Below, piece after piece: positions 44,921 to 57,260 of a stretch of 64,000 bases of DNA. The DNA lies in NCBI GenBank assembly GCA_916613615.1, contig OU744724.1:21686171-21750170 (forward strand), in the 5' to 3' direction. Each line of letters starts with the position of its first letter. Position 1 is the stretch's first letter. The stretch is from Steromphala cineraria. Taxonomy: Eukaryota > Mollusca > Gastropoda > Trochida > Trochidae. Under the pieces are notes generated by a model. That model had not been told where the DNA came from. It was given only the letters and a program-made list of their open reading frames with translations, and searched no databases. The position numbers and the translations under genes were made by a program.

Positions 44921-45190
44921 TAACTATTATTGTTATAACCCGAGGCAGTTTGAAACACCGAAATCAGTTTCCGATCTCAGTCAGAACGTTTGGTATCACG
45001 GCAAGGGACAATTACACGGAAAGTGATACAAATATGTTACTACTGAGGCGAAACTTCCCGCATCCCTTTTAAACAGGGAAGCACGGGACAATTAGAACCT
45101 AATCGCTAATGATCGTACTAACTGACTGAGCCTGCAGATTGACAATGTGCAGTGGAACCGGCAACCGCCTGGGGGGCAATGGGGCAACAA
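44921..45190. promoter_or_regulatory. Enhancer-like island with repeated GGGACAATTA
   Basis: GGGACAATTACAC (about 45005) and GGGACAATTAGAACC (about 45087) repeat the same SOX/homeodomain-type string, followed by CTAATCGCTAATGATCG. A 78-codon plus-strand frame (44836-45072) partly covers it, with no recognised motif. Confidence 0.35.
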
Positions 45191-45979
45191 TGGGCAAATT
45201 ACTGGTTTGATTCAGCCAAAAAGGAAAAATTGAAGGTTCGAATTCTAAAAAGATTTGAAACGAATGTGTTTCGGGAAGAGAAGATAGTCAGATATGAATG
45301 CTGAAAGAAAGAAGGTTTTGAGATAAAAACGTTGTTTAAAATAAAATAATTGGTACGATAGCTAAAGCTGAAGATTTAATCTGTGAAGAAAATTGTGCTT
45401 TGTATTTAAGAGAAAATTCAAACCTTGACGTATAAAAATTTAAGATAACGAAATTAAAATGGTATCGGTGTTCGAAGAAGTTAAAAAATGCGTATGTAAT
45501 AATAGATAAGGGTTTGAAGACAGAGAGTAACAATTATGGTTTTGATTCAAACAATCAAAAACGAACGAATTTTCTTAGGTGACAGATTTTGATTCTGTTT
45601 TAAGGAAATGAAACGTTTTAATTTTGTATGCTATTTGCGATAAATAAAAGTCCGCGGAAGTTTATTTAAATAATACATAATGCGATCACTTGAAAGCCTA
45701 AAAGTTTGAAAAAAATCGCTAATATAACTGTTCGGAATGTACAGACAGAAAATGGAAGACTGTAAACAATGAAATTAAAACGTTTATAAAAATCTAATGA
45801 ATATATGAAGGTGAAGGAAACGTGAAATCAAAGTGTTTATGAATGATTCAGAATGACATAAGGGTATGATTTGAGTTTTGAAAAATTGAAAGACGAAAGT
45901 TAATTGTTAAGTTTCTGTTGCACAAAACAACCTTAGGTTAACCGTCTTGTAACATTGCACTCCCTTAGTGACTTACATG
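45191..45979. other. AT-rich, nothing recognised
   Basis: Purine-rich on the plus strand for much of its length (GAAAG, AAGAAG), without a defined repeat unit. Confidence 0.5.
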
Positions 45980-46338
45980 TAAGGGGCAGTAGCACGTTTT
46001 TGTGGGGAATATACAATGGTGTCAAGAAAATGAAAAGAAAGGTTCCAATTGAAAGACAATGTATTGAAACTAAATGAAGCAGTAATAAATCAAATATATA
46101 ATGTAAATTTCAGCCATGCGTTTCCCTTTTCTTACACAAAATGAATTAAAAGTGTTCACACAAAATGGCCTCTAATGGATTTTATGTGAATTTTTACAAT
46201 CTATTCTCTGACTATAGATGATTGGTTTGTGTAATGAGATTTTTGACACTATCAAAATGATACACATAGCATTAACGTACAATTATCAGTGAAAAATTGA
46301 AATATAAAATTTTCAAAAAACGTGCTACTGTCCCTTTA
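45980..46338. mobile_element. MITE, 359 bp, TAAAGGGACAGTAGCACG-type ends
   Basis: The left end TAAGGGGCAGTAGCACGTTT is the inverted match of the right end AACGTGCTACTGTCCCTTTA. The arms are about 23 bp with two differences. The interior has no coding capacity and is AT-rich. A likely end fragment of the same family is at 22553-22573. No certain target duplication is visible. Confidence 0.8.
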
Positions 46339-46870
46339 AGGTAATCTTAGTGTTTAGTGCTAGGGGGTCGAGGCAGGATAAAGAACAGTGTCATGAATGA
46401 ATGCCTTGATACCAGAAGCTGGGTTCTCTGGGACGATCTTTGCTTCAATTTCGTCAACATTTCAGTGTCTGTGGGATCAATTTCCTCTACACCTCATTGA
46501 TTCGCCGGCTGTGTCAACACCAGTAGCGAGGAATCGTCCTTCAACCAAGTCAAATCTCCGTGTTTGAACCTCGCTGTGTGAGAGGCGGAGAAACAGTAAA
46601 TTTCAATAAAATGACGTTTGTCCAACTAAACGGCACGTGTCCGGCGTAATATGGGCGTGTCCGAGATCCGGACTGACCATCTCTCTGTATATACATCTTA
46701 AGATAAACTGCCCAGGGGTCAAATTTCTTAGAATTCTTTGGACTTTGGCACTTCTTCCTTCCTTCCGTTGTTTTGCCTCTAACGTCACAATCTTTAGACG
46801 ATGAATAACCTTGAATACTCGTCCTCCTGGTCGCGTGAACATTTACTAATGAACAGTCGCTCAGAGGGGA
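46339..46870. promoter_or_regulatory. Balanced island, possible regulatory DNA
   Basis: At 46580-46680 there are CGGCACGTGTCCGGCG, GGGCGTGTCCGAGATCCGGA and AGGCGGAGAAAC, and CTAACGTCAC at about 46778. The 79-codon minus-strand frame at 46603-46842 (MFTRPGGRVFKVIHRLKIVT) has an ATG and a basic N-terminus but no recognised family. Confidence 0.3.
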
Positions 46871-47796
46871 AGTTATGTTATTTGTATTGATGCAGCCAAT
46901 TTATCTTCTTAATAAAAATCAATGTAGCATGTCAAGAGTTTTCTCATTTATTTATGACTAGGAACGGATTTGCATCAGTCGGAATTGCTTCTTTGTGCCA
47001 ACTAGTGCTTTCACATTATGGGTCATCGGAGAGAGCTAGGCCTACAATGGCAAATTAATCACCTTTACTAAATTTGTTTTAAGTATTTTCAAATTACACT
47101 TGAAGCACATTTTGATAAAAAAAAATTATGAAAGCAAAATTTAACAGATTCATATAACATTATGATGAATTTCTAAAACTGACGTATCTTCCCATGGAAT
47201 AGTAATTGTTGAAGATATAAAAAGAATGTTGAACTTACATGTAGAGTAGTTTCCCTTTTATCAAAAGTAGATAAACATTTAGATATATTAGAAGAAGAAA
47301 AATCTATTTGAAAATCAGAACGAACGAAATTTTACAATTTTAATCTTACGTAACAAAACTTTGATATATCTGCAAGTTATAATGCAAAATAAAAAATGAT
47401 GATAAAAACATCTTCATGAGAATTCGTATATGAGAAGAATTCTGGTTGTTAAAAGGAAAATACAAAGGGTGAATGGAACTTAAATTTGCTTATATTTATC
47501 ACTGGATTGGATGATTGACTATTATATGTGTCATTGAATGACGGAGATACGCTATCTTGACAAGAGATAAATGTATAGCAATAAATATAATGAACCTATT
47601 GGCCTGTGATTATTATGTCGTTGGATTATCTAACATTTCTGTTTTTGAAATTTGGAATTTGGTGTAGTTATACAATACAATCATTTTGTGATTAATAATT
47701 TATTCAAAAATTGTTATAATAATGTTTTCAATTATTCAAGAAATATTTGACATTTTATGTTGAAATGTTCTGGCGTTATGAAAAAGAATAATAACT
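46871..47796. other. AT-rich, nothing recognised
   Basis: No open frames and no island; a featureless stretch. Confidence 0.55.
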
Positions 47797-47975
47797 GATA
47801 TGCATTTAATTACAATATTAGCGTTATTGAGGATTATTATCATGTAGAAAACTTTGGCTTAATTTTGTATAAAAAATAACACTCATATTATAAACATAGA
47901 TGCATATAATTCAGATAATAGGTTTTGAGGGTTATTATCATGTAGAAAATCTGGGCATAATATTGTCAATATTAT
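47797..47975. repeat. ~98 bp tandem duplication, 2 diverged copies
   Basis: TTGAGGATTATTATCATGTA at 47827 and TTGAGGGTTATTATCATGTA at 47925, each followed by GAAAA, GGC or GGGC, and ATAATTTTG-like sequence, and each preceded by GATGCAT- or GATATGCAT-like sequence. Confidence 0.75.
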
Positions 47976-50117
47976 TAATTTTAGGAGTTGTTTTTTATCT
48001 GAATTGGTATTTATAACCGACTCAGTTAAACAATGAGCTAAATCAAACTCGTCATTGAAAATCCTTAAAATAAAATTAAAATTATTGCATTTTCATGTTG
48101 TATTTACATGTATTAAGAATAATTCAAATTTGTGACATTTACGCACATCAAACTCTTAGTTCATGTGCATTAGTAAAGCACACCAAGTGTCTTTTAAGTA
48201 AGTAAAATATCCTGAAACACGTCAAAATACAAAATATGTATCCAATTTTCATGGAAACTGTTAGCCCCGTAACAATGTATATATTCCAAAGAAAATTAAA
48301 TCCCTCTTTATAGTATTTAGAGTGCAATACTTGTAAAACGACTTTAGTAACGATTTCTATGTATTGAGAGAAATGTAGTCACACATGAGGTTACCGAAAC
48401 AGAAGAGTTATAACGGTGTGGTCGATACAGAATCCGATCAGACAAATATTTGCAGATTAGTCGCAACATGAACCGCTATCGGCTTTCTCTCCCTTCACCT
48501 CATGGGTTTCCAATATCATACACCACAGACCGCGTGGTTGGATGTCAATGTTCACATTTCAATAGTTTGAATTTTGTTGAAATTCAGGAAGTAACAGGGT
48601 TTTTAAGTTACTTTTTAAGATGTTTGTCACATATATTATTTCATGAAAAAAGCTAACCCAAATTGTATTGTGAAATATACGTGAACATTTTTTTAATTTC
48701 AAGTTAAATTATTAATCATTTTCCTAGTGTCACTTTTAGAGATGTTGGTCGGTATAATGTTGGTTAACTGTGGAGTAGAGTTAAACCCAATGTTGGATTT
48801 CAAGTAAAAAGTAAAATCGTTTTCCTATAATCAGCTTCTCTAATGTATATTCGAGGTTCTTCTTTAGTACAATGTTCTTAATCAATTTAAATAGAATGAA
48901 ATTTTTCTTTATTATTCAAGTGGTTAGTGTTGCAAAAACAAATCCGTTAAGTAAATTAAGCATAAGTAAATTTATCATAATCATATCATAATCGAAACGA
49001 ACAAAACCATGTTTAAATATGAAGCGACTGTAACCAAAACGTTCCGGGGTTTTCTCAACGTGTTTTAATATTTTGGTATTTTAAACAAATTCATCAAGCA
49101 TGCTGCAGTGCTTTTCAAAAGGTTTTTTTTTTCAATTTTTGAAATATTAACTATCATAAGACAAGTTCAGATCGGGGATGAATGGAGGAACGACCTTGTT
49201 CATATGATATGATAACAGATTCAAACAAGATGCTGGCCCATTCAGAATCTAACACCTCATTCAAAATATTTCATTGTTAAATAAGGGTAAAGTTAACAAT
49301 GAAATTTTGATAAGATTGATAAGCATAAAAAATAAAATATCAGAGTTTACCTCTTGTAGATATTTTCAATTCATAATGTAAGATACATAATCTCTAAAGT
49401 AGACGGGTGATAGATACAAAGGTTAAACGATTAATATCTACACAATACCTTAATGGTTTCAAGGGCAAATATTATACTAAATTAGTCAAGTTATATAGTT
49501 TGCACAACACAGATTGAAATAATATATGATTAAAATAACAACGTTGAAATAATGCAAAATATTTATGTGCTAAAATCATACCATTTTAACCCTAAGGAAC
49601 CTTTAAATGATGACAAATAAATACATAAAATATTAGGTGAATTCGTTGTCAAAAGAAAAACTAAACAAAAAGGGATGGAAAAGTGTCGATAATAATTTGA
49701 AGAATACCAAGACATTAATACACCTCCTTTATACATATCGAAATACTAAATTAAAGATTTTTCAAATTCGTTGTAGGCCAAAGAACAAAAAATGGTTACA
49801 TTCACTGTTTAAGTAGTCTTGACATTTTTTCAAACAAAAGTATTTGTGAACACTCTCTTAGGCTTAAAAAGGAATTAAAAATGGGCATACAGAGTCTGAA
49901 AGAAAACGCTAATTATAAAATGTTTGGTACATATGTGTCAAAGCGAAGGGGAAGCTGTATATATATAGAGACCGGGTGGTGAATATGGTCCACCCAGCAC
50001 TCATTCCAACTTTTCACTTTTCCGGGTTTATTGTTTGGCTTCGGGTTCATCAAATATAAACAAATACCTCCGATTGTGATGGATATTTCTGCATGCTAGC
50101 TGGTATGCCAATTAACG
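47976..50117. other. AT-rich; hairpin near 49976
   Basis: GGGTGG and CCACCC around TGAATATGGT form a 6-bp stem at about 49975-49996 in a small balanced block (49970-50110) that also has TTCCGGGTTTATTG. The 68-codon frame at 48450-48656 has no motif. Confidence 0.4.
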
Positions 50118-50173
50118 CACCTGGTTGAACGTATACCTGTGTGACGTCACAGAATCAATAATTGCAGGTGTTA
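50118..50173. promoter_or_regulatory. CAGGTR cluster with a CRE
   Basis: CACCTG, TACCTG and CAGGTG flank a perfect TGACGTCA at 50142-50149 and an AATCAATAATTG string. Confidence 0.4.
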
Positions 50174-51180
50174 AATGATGTGTCATCAATTTTTGCAAGG
50201 TATTTTCCCTTACTTGTTTAACATACGACGACTTCAGGAATTATTTATAATTAGGAACTAGTGTGGTATGAGTGCCATTTTCTGATATTGTTTATTCATA
50301 CGATGTTTGTTTTCTTATTACAAATGATTTAAAATACAAATGAAACGACACAAAACATGTAAAAACTACAAATACTCCTTTTGATAATATAAAAAGTATC
50401 ACTATTACCTCGAATTAATTAATTTATATATAAGGAGAAAAAACACTTTTGCGTGATATCATTTGAGTTTCGAGGTATACTTTGGAGTACATAAATGTGC
50501 ACATTCATAAACAGAGCTCGAGGATGATCGGCAGAATTACTGCAACATCCCGAGGTTTTTTGACAAAGGAAATTAGCTAGTTTGAAATCAAAGATATTTT
50601 ACTGGTGTCATGATGTATTATTTACATTACCGTTTGGAACATTAAAGCATTATTACCATCATAATTATAATTTTCAAATGATTAACTGCACAAAGCTTAT
50701 GATCAACTCAAGAATATTACATTATATGTATTAAAATTGAAAAGACGTACATGTCATTTTGGAAAGAATAATAATAAAATGAATGGCATAAAAACAGAAT
50801 TGATTTAAAAAATAATTATCACATGATTGTATTTATATTTTAAACCGATCAGTCAAATTATCCTCCATCCATAGTACATTCAAAATGAACAATCATGGCA
50901 CGTTTGATATAATGATATTCATATAAGCTATTTTCAATATTTCTCTACGCAATTAGACACATTCTAATAATTATAATTATAATTCTAATAGGACAAATAT
51001 TCGCTCAGCTAAAAACAGTCATAATTTTGGAAAGTTTCATCCACGATTTTAAGTACCCCAGTACCGAACGTTCTCGGATAATTTTCATCCATGACATTTA
51101 TATATCCCAATTTCCAAAATATTTTTCATATTCTGGTGGAGCCCATGATAGATTTACAGTTAATATAAACTAAAGAGTTA
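50174..51180. other. AT-rich, nothing recognised
   Basis: ATAATTATAATTATAATT at about 50971-50990 is a short simple repeat; otherwise featureless. Confidence 0.5.
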
Positions 51181-51460
51181 ATAAAACGGGACCTGGAGTA
51201 AGTACCGGCTGGTACTCGAATAGTACCAGAAGACCATTAAACGGAACACTCCAAGCCAATCACGGACTGTTATAAGGAGCCGACACAGACGGCCGTCTTT
51301 CTCTCTCTGCGCTGGATGCATAAATGTTTCATTATTATGCCTTCATTTTACTGCTTATTTATGCTTACCGTTATAAAATCGAAAAGTATAATAGGAGATA
51401 GGTGCGGGAAGTGTTTATGAATTGCGCCTCTATAAACAAATCGTAATTATTGATCTATAA
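51181..51460 (+). promoter_or_regulatory. Promoter- or enhancer-like island: inverted repeat, CCAAT, TATAAGG
   Basis: CTGGTACT (51209-51216) and AGTACCAG (51222-51229) form a perfect inverted repeat. AGCCAATCACGG has a CCAAT box at 51256-51260, and TATAAGG at 51271-51277 is followed about 25-30 bp later by a pyrimidine-rich CTTTCTCTCTCT, the layout of a CCAAT/TATA promoter with a pyrimidine initiator. No long frame follows. AT-rich homeodomain-type strings (TTATTATGCC, GCTTATTTATGC) come next, so an enhancer is also possible. Confidence 0.35.
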
Positions 51461-51790
51461 ATTCAATAATTATTTTGTTGATGTTCTATTTACTCTGGAA
51501 ACAATTTGAAAAATATTTATTGATGTAGATTTTTATTAATGCGAAGCGAATATTTTTACCTACCAAATAAAATGATATATTCGATAAATGATATATCCGT
51601 AATAAATCACATATAACATTTAACGTAAGCAACATGAAATTCATATTTGTTACAAATCTGAAAAACAAGCATCACATTTGACAGTATAACGACAATAAGA
51701 GAAAGGCAATATAACGAAATACAATCACTTAAACATGAAAACGCGAACAATTTGAACCAATCCATTAATAGTATTCCTTGCAAATATTGA
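51461..51790. other. AT-rich, nothing recognised
   Basis: A 60-codon AT-driven minus-strand frame only. Confidence 0.5.
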
Positions 51791-52030
51791 AAATATAAAT
51801 GCTATACCTACGTGAAATAACTGGCTATCTCCGTGAATTCGAGGCTAATTACTCCAGAAATGTTGTGAGACTGGGAATGATAGCCTGTGCAGATATCAAC
51901 CTGACAATTGTGCTAATAAGGTGTCGGCTAGCGATGATCCGTCCTAGCGTGGTCCTTAACCTTCTCAAGCGCACTTGGAGATATTCAAGTTTCTACAATG
52001 AGGACTTTGTCGTGTGAAGCTATCGATAGC
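51791..52030. promoter_or_regulatory. Balanced island with SOX/homeodomain-type sites
   Basis: GAGGCTAATTACTCC, CTGACAATTGTGCTAATAAG and GGTGTCGGCTAGCG lie in a 240 bp GC-balanced block. A 72-codon plus-strand frame (51799-52017, MLYLREITGYLREFEANYSR) is open across it and cannot be excluded as a coding exon. Confidence 0.33.
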
Positions 52031-52872
52031 AAACTACGGGACTACATGGCCTTCATAATGTAGTTTGTTTTTCATTTTTAAAAATGTTTTATACTTTTTA
52101 GCTTTAAAAAAACTTTTTGTTGAAATTACTTTTTGAAGTTCAGTTTAATCCGCTTATGGGGATTTTAAGTCCGCTTCTTAGGGAGGATTTTAGTCTTTAA
52201 AATTTTAATTTGGTTTAAAGAAATGTTTTTTGTGAATTTAGTGTTTCGAATACTTTTTTACTTTTTCATATTTTTATATTTTATGTTGATAACCCAAGTC
52301 CCTGAATTTTAAATAATTGTGATGATCAAATATTATGCTTCAAAATTATACCATTTCAACATGACCGCATGTCCTGACCGACAGAACAAAATTGCATTTA
52401 TTGTGAAATTGTTTGCAAGCAAATGGTTCCATCAAAGGTTAATAATTTGTTTAAATTGGAATGTAAAATCTGATTTCAATATTTTCTCCGTTTAAAAAAA
52501 ATGCACAACACATATTGTTTACACATAAAGATAGTGATACTTGCAATCTTATTTCTTGCCATTTTAAACTTTCATAATGGACGACGTTTAACATAATTTT
52601 TTGAAGAAAATCAAACATAGAAAATGCCATTATAGATTTTAAAAAACAGTGTTTATTTAGATACTACAATGTATATATAGTGCATGTTAAACCAAAAAAA
52701 ACTATAAAGGGAAATTATTTAGAATTGATCAATAAAAAGAGAACAACCTTTGTAGATATGATTAGGTATTGGTGAAGCTTTTAAAACGCTTTTTTGAATC
52801 ACGCTAGGAAATGTATTACGCCATAAAAATCAATGTATACATATTAAGATCAATGACACTAACTTATTAAAG
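52031..52872. other. AT-rich, nothing recognised
   Basis: T-rich first half (52080-52280) and A-rich second half; no frames or repeats until the array starts. Confidence 0.5.
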
Positions 52873-53525
52873 TATCAGAATGATATTCAATGCTGGACTG
52901 AATGACTTTGTATGTTCTAGTGTCATAGCAACGAAAAGATTTAATGACACATGCCAACTTAAATCAACACGAGATTAACGACATAAATATGTTACAGACA
53001 TCGATATGTCAGTGTTATATTCTTTGACAAAGGGACGAAAAGAAATTAAATTAACTTTGATTAAAAAAATGTAGATGAGTATGTTACATGTATCGCGGCG
53101 TAAATACAACATTTAGGGACGTCGTGACACAAGCAAAGTTAATTTAAGTAAAAAAATTAAAATTAAAATATGTTGCATTCATCAAGGTGTCAGTATTCCA
53201 TAAGGTGGTGAGACAAATAAACATAATTTAACTAAAATAAAAATGAAAAATAACATAGAAGAATATGTTGCATGGTTTCAGTGTGATATTTAGTGCCGTA
53301 GTGGCAAAAAAAAAAGCTCAAATTAACTTATATCAAAATGAAAAATGTTTATGTAGATGAAATGTAACATATATCGAGATGTCAGTATGACATTCAGTGG
53401 CTCGATGACGCAAACAAAATTGTATTAAAATAAAAATAGTATAGGTGAATATGTCACATATATCGAGATGTCAGTATGATGTTCAGTGACGTGATGACAG
53501 GCTTGTATATTCTAGTATCATTACA
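52873..53525. repeat. Decayed ~93 bp tandem array, about 7 units
   Basis: A TATGTTACAT- or TATGTCACAT-like phrase recurs at 52987, 53080, 53169, 53264, 53361 and 53450 (spacings 89-98 bp). It is usually followed by ATCGAGATGTCAGTATGA, an ATTCAGTG step, GATGACACAAACAAA- and ATTTAA- or AATTAA-like sequence, and TAAAAAT.TAGATGA. An extra unit at 52873 shares GAATGAC or GATGAC, TTGTATGTTCTAGTGTCAT and flanking sequence with the last unit (TTGTATATTCTAGTATCAT). Confidence 0.75.
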
Positions 53526-53536
53526 GTGACAGCAAG

Positions 53537-53692
53537 CACAGGTGAGAGAGTTTACCTGTATACCTATATATCTACAAGAGCACTGGTCAGCACTTGACAC
53601 CTGCTCTCATCACAGGTAAGTGGTAGCGAGACTTATATAGATTGCAGGTGACGACAGGTACTAATGATATTCAACTCACCTGATAATGTGAA
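53537..53692. promoter_or_regulatory. Densest CAGGTR cluster (7 sites in ~155 bp)
   Basis: CAGGTG, TACCTG, CACCTG, CAGGTA, CAGGTG, CAGGTA and CACCTG in order, directly to the right of the tandem array. Intervening sequence is unique, so this is not a simple repeat. Confidence 0.45.
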
Positions 53693-55568
53693 TTTGTATA
53701 GATATTTGTTTCATTTGAAATTTTCTTATAGGTGAATATTTGTTGATGAATGCGAAATACCTAATAGAGATATTTCATTCTTATCATATATCATATGTCA
53801 TACAGCCCCTTGTTATAAAAATGAAACGCATGTGAAACCGCCAATGGAGATATTTTTCGAAAATAATATTCAACGATTTCATAGCATTGATCCTTGAATA
53901 GAAAAGGCTAATGGCATTGATAACAAGTGCTTTTTTCTTGATATGAACATGATTTATTCATTAAGATGATTTTGAATAATACTCCACTTTTAAATTGAAA
54001 AAAAGCTAGAACATCATAACAGTACCGAAATAAATAAGAACTTGCGACGATTTTAAGAATATGCTGTATCATAATGCATTTTTATTCATTGAAGTAATGA
54101 TTTTCCATTTTTTATTTGTATAAAAGAACTCGATTAACAAAAACATAAAATGAATCTGATTTATTCATCATTAGAATTGTTTTCAATTTACTCAATATTA
54201 TTATAATTACTCAAAATTGTGCAATATTTGTAAGAAAAAGAATATGAAACCTTTTGTATGATAGCAAACATTGTTAGCACAAATGGAGATGACAGCACTT
54301 TATTAATGTTTAGTATGTTGTGCTTTTACTTTCATGAAGGTATAACTTTCATAATTCGAAAATACCAGAAAAAAATAAAACAAATAGAACACGATGACGT
54401 TGAAAGGATTCTGTTTTCATATTGCTTACTAATGAATAATGCTTGCTTATGAATTGAAAACCTTGAATAAATCACGGACATTTTAAATATCAACAAAAAA
54501 GTTATATTTCAAAATTCAAATATTTAAAAAATCATTTTATGATCCATAAATATTGATTATTACAAAGGTCCTTAACTTGCCTGCAAAAGATGAAAAAAAG
54601 AGAGTAAAATCATCTGATCTTCTAAATAAATATCCTCTTAAAATGTCATTTAAATTGAAATTGTTATTGCTCTAGTGTAGTGTTTTTTTTTTAAATATTC
54701 CCTCTTTAATTTCAATTGTTATTGACTTTATTTAGTTATAATTCATAGTTTATACAGCAATAAAACTTGTAATAAAAGGACATTCTGTTGTTGGTGTTGA
54801 GCGTTGAGGTAGATATGTGGGTCAAGATGCTACCAACACTTCTAGATAATTGGTGTTGATTGCCACTTGTTGTAAGTGTTGACAGGTATTGATATAAACA
54901 CTGTTCAAGATATGATAATAGCAGAATTATCAGCAATAAAAATGATAGAATGGATAGATAGAATTGTCAATGCAATAGTAACAATCTTTTTGCTGAAGTT
55001 GCTTTTTCTTAATATTGAATTTATCATTTGCAAAAATTTGCTTCACAATGATTGTAATTCTGACAGCTAAAGGATAAGACTAACAGCGCGAGCGAAATGA
55101 ATCAATGTTTAGATACATATAGTTTTATGTTATTATTGTACATGAATATTGCTAGCATGGCACACTTTTTTTAAATAGTTAAACATGACAATAATTTGTG
55201 ATGAAAATGAACAAAATTCATAAAAAAATAAACATATATAGTAAAGCTTTTTTACTTGTATACTCAGGAATGCTTTTGCAAAATTGAACATTTTCAGTTG
55301 ATTTCATACAAGAGAAACAAGGCGATGTTTCTTCACTCCCTCCTTATCAAACATGGATTAACTAAGATCTCAATTTATATCCCCATAGATGCATATATAA
55401 AACTCATTATCAAGCATGATATTTCAAAATCCACACAAAAAGTTTATATAAGGAAAAGGTAAATATTCCTTTTCTATGAATTCCAAGAAAGTGTATTTCA
55501 TAGCTAGTCGAAGCACGTAGATCGCCCTATTAATCTAACGAGATAATCCGATATGTGTTGTATATTTC
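53693..55568. other. AT-rich; one stem-rich TTGGTGTTG segment
   Basis: At 54785-54905 TTGGTGTTGAGCG, GCTACCAACACTT, TTGGTGTTGATTG and TAAGTGTTGACAGG repeat a GTGTTG core in both orientations and could fold, but no clear long hairpin was found. Frames over 60 codons here are AT-driven. Confidence 0.45.
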
Positions 55569-55750
55569 TACCTGTGTTTACCTGAACGCCCTCACCTGCC
55601 AGGTGTGACTAGGTACACTCAGCGTCTGTTTGTCCCCACATTCCTACTTTCTCATCTGCTTCTTTAATTCATCACTTTTCACCTGATACCGTGTCAAGCC
55701 AATTAGGGGGACCACGGCCCTCCCCTCTCACAATGTCAGCCTTAGTCACC
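55569..55750. promoter_or_regulatory. CAGGTR cluster (6 sites in ~180 bp)
   Basis: TACCTG, TACCTG, CACCTG, CAGGTG (the last two in CACCTGCCAGGTG), CACCTG and CACCTG, followed by GGCATATGCAAAT, which contains the octamer-type ATGCAAAT (about 55755). Confidence 0.42.
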
Positions 55751-55761
55751 TGGCATATGCA

Positions 55762-56800
55762 AATTGGGTGTCAACCAATATTATCATAAGAATTCCCTTC
55801 AATATGTATGTATCTATATAACTATCCCGAGGACAGGGAATAACTTCTGTTAATGGTGTCTGAATCGAACAATTCATTAAATCTATGATTCGGATATTCT
55901 GGTTCTTTAAACAAATAACATCGATTAAAGAGTATTTAGATATCATATATATCATTATTCCATTACAATTAATTTGAAAAACCCGTGTGATTACACGATG
56001 TCCCAACAGCTTTGAGAGTTATTATCAAAGACCAACCCGCACCTCAAATCCTATAACCATATCATGTGGAATAAGGGATCTGCATATTCTGGTTGTTACT
56101 ATGAAACGTATTCATTCCAATAATAAGCATATCCAACCAAATTTAATTAATAAAATAGTCACTTGAATATTCAGAGTTTGTCCTTCATTATGTGTGTATG
56201 AAGGATTTAATTTGTAGTCCAATATCTTAAAAGATACTTTAGCATTTTATTTCTATAAGAAAGTTTATACGTCATCAAAGGTTAAGAACATGTGAGCTAC
56301 AGTTCATGAAGGAAATGCCCATCTTAAAAAAATTAATCCAAGAAATCACAATTTAAGAAAATATTGTTGAAAAAAAATTCAGTAAATTAAAACCATAAGA
56401 CCAAAAAAAATTGGATATAAGTAAAAAATATGTAAGAAATGGTTATTTTTCTATAAATCCTCAGAGATAGAAATGTGACCCCAAAAAAAATGACAGCAAG
56501 TAGCAACAGTATCAAAATACCATGATACTTATCCCCTCACCTCCAAAAGATTTGAAAGTTAATCCACCACATTCCTAAACCAAAACAGAGTTTTATAGTA
56601 TGTTGATTTCAGTTGACACTTGATTCCCCGCCCTCTCCTTGGAACCATATTGACAGTATCAATACGAACACTACCCCCTACATCAACCCAGCCCCCTGCT
56701 CGAACCGAAATCCTCCCCACTCCAAGCCCGGGGATGAAGTGTCACCCTAGCTTATCCCTGTCCCGGGGCTGAATCAACCTCTTCATGCTGTGTTTAGGAA
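55762..56800. other. No gene recognised
   Basis: AT-rich to about 56520, then C-rich towards the minisatellite (TCACCTCC, CCCCTACATC, CCCGGGG). The 86-codon minus-strand frame at 55746-56006 has no motif. Confidence 0.5.
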
Positions 56801-57083
56801 CCCACTCTAACCTCTGGCTCAAGTACCCCTCCCAAACTCCGGGAGAGGGTAGAGGGTATTTCCTTAGGGGGTATCAGCCCCTTCTTTGACCCTCACTTTA
56901 ACCTCTGGCCCAAATACTTCTCCCCACCCCTAGGCGATATTCTTGAGGGTAGATGGTATTTCCTGAGGGGGTATCAACTACTACATACTGAGTCTGTGAC
57001 CCTCACTTTAACCTCTTGCCCTAGTGCCCCTCCCCAACCCGGGTATGAATTGTTGGGGGTAGAGGGTATGTCCTGAGGGGGTG
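56801..57083. repeat. ~105 bp tandem repeat, 3 units
   Basis: Units start at 56801, 56890 and 57000 with CCCTCACTTTAACCTCTGG (first unit CCCACTCTAACCTCTGG) and end GGGTAGAGGGTATTTCCTTA, GGGTAGATGGTATTTCCTGA or GGGTAGAGGGTATGTCCTGA followed by GGGGGT. C-rich and G-rich halves of each unit could pair. Confidence 0.85.
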
Positions 57084-57260
57084 AAGAAGTATCCTCAAGT
57101 CCCCACCCTTTCTCTGACACGTGGTTCAACCCTAGATCCCCAATACACACATGTATGTATGCCATTGCACGAGGCTATTCAAGTGTGCAGAGAGACATGG
57201 TGCAAATATTTGATATTTAATTTTGTTTCTGTATATAATTGTCGAGGTTACGCTCTGTAA
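57084..57260. other. No gene recognised
   Basis: Short link between the minisatellite and the next regulatory-like cluster, with ATACACACATGTATGTATG. Confidence 0.4.

Noticed and set aside
54785..54905. let-7-like or other miRNA hairpin around TTGAGGTAGATATG
   Set aside because: The GAGGTAG match is short and the surrounding GTGTTG repeats do not form a single clean stem.
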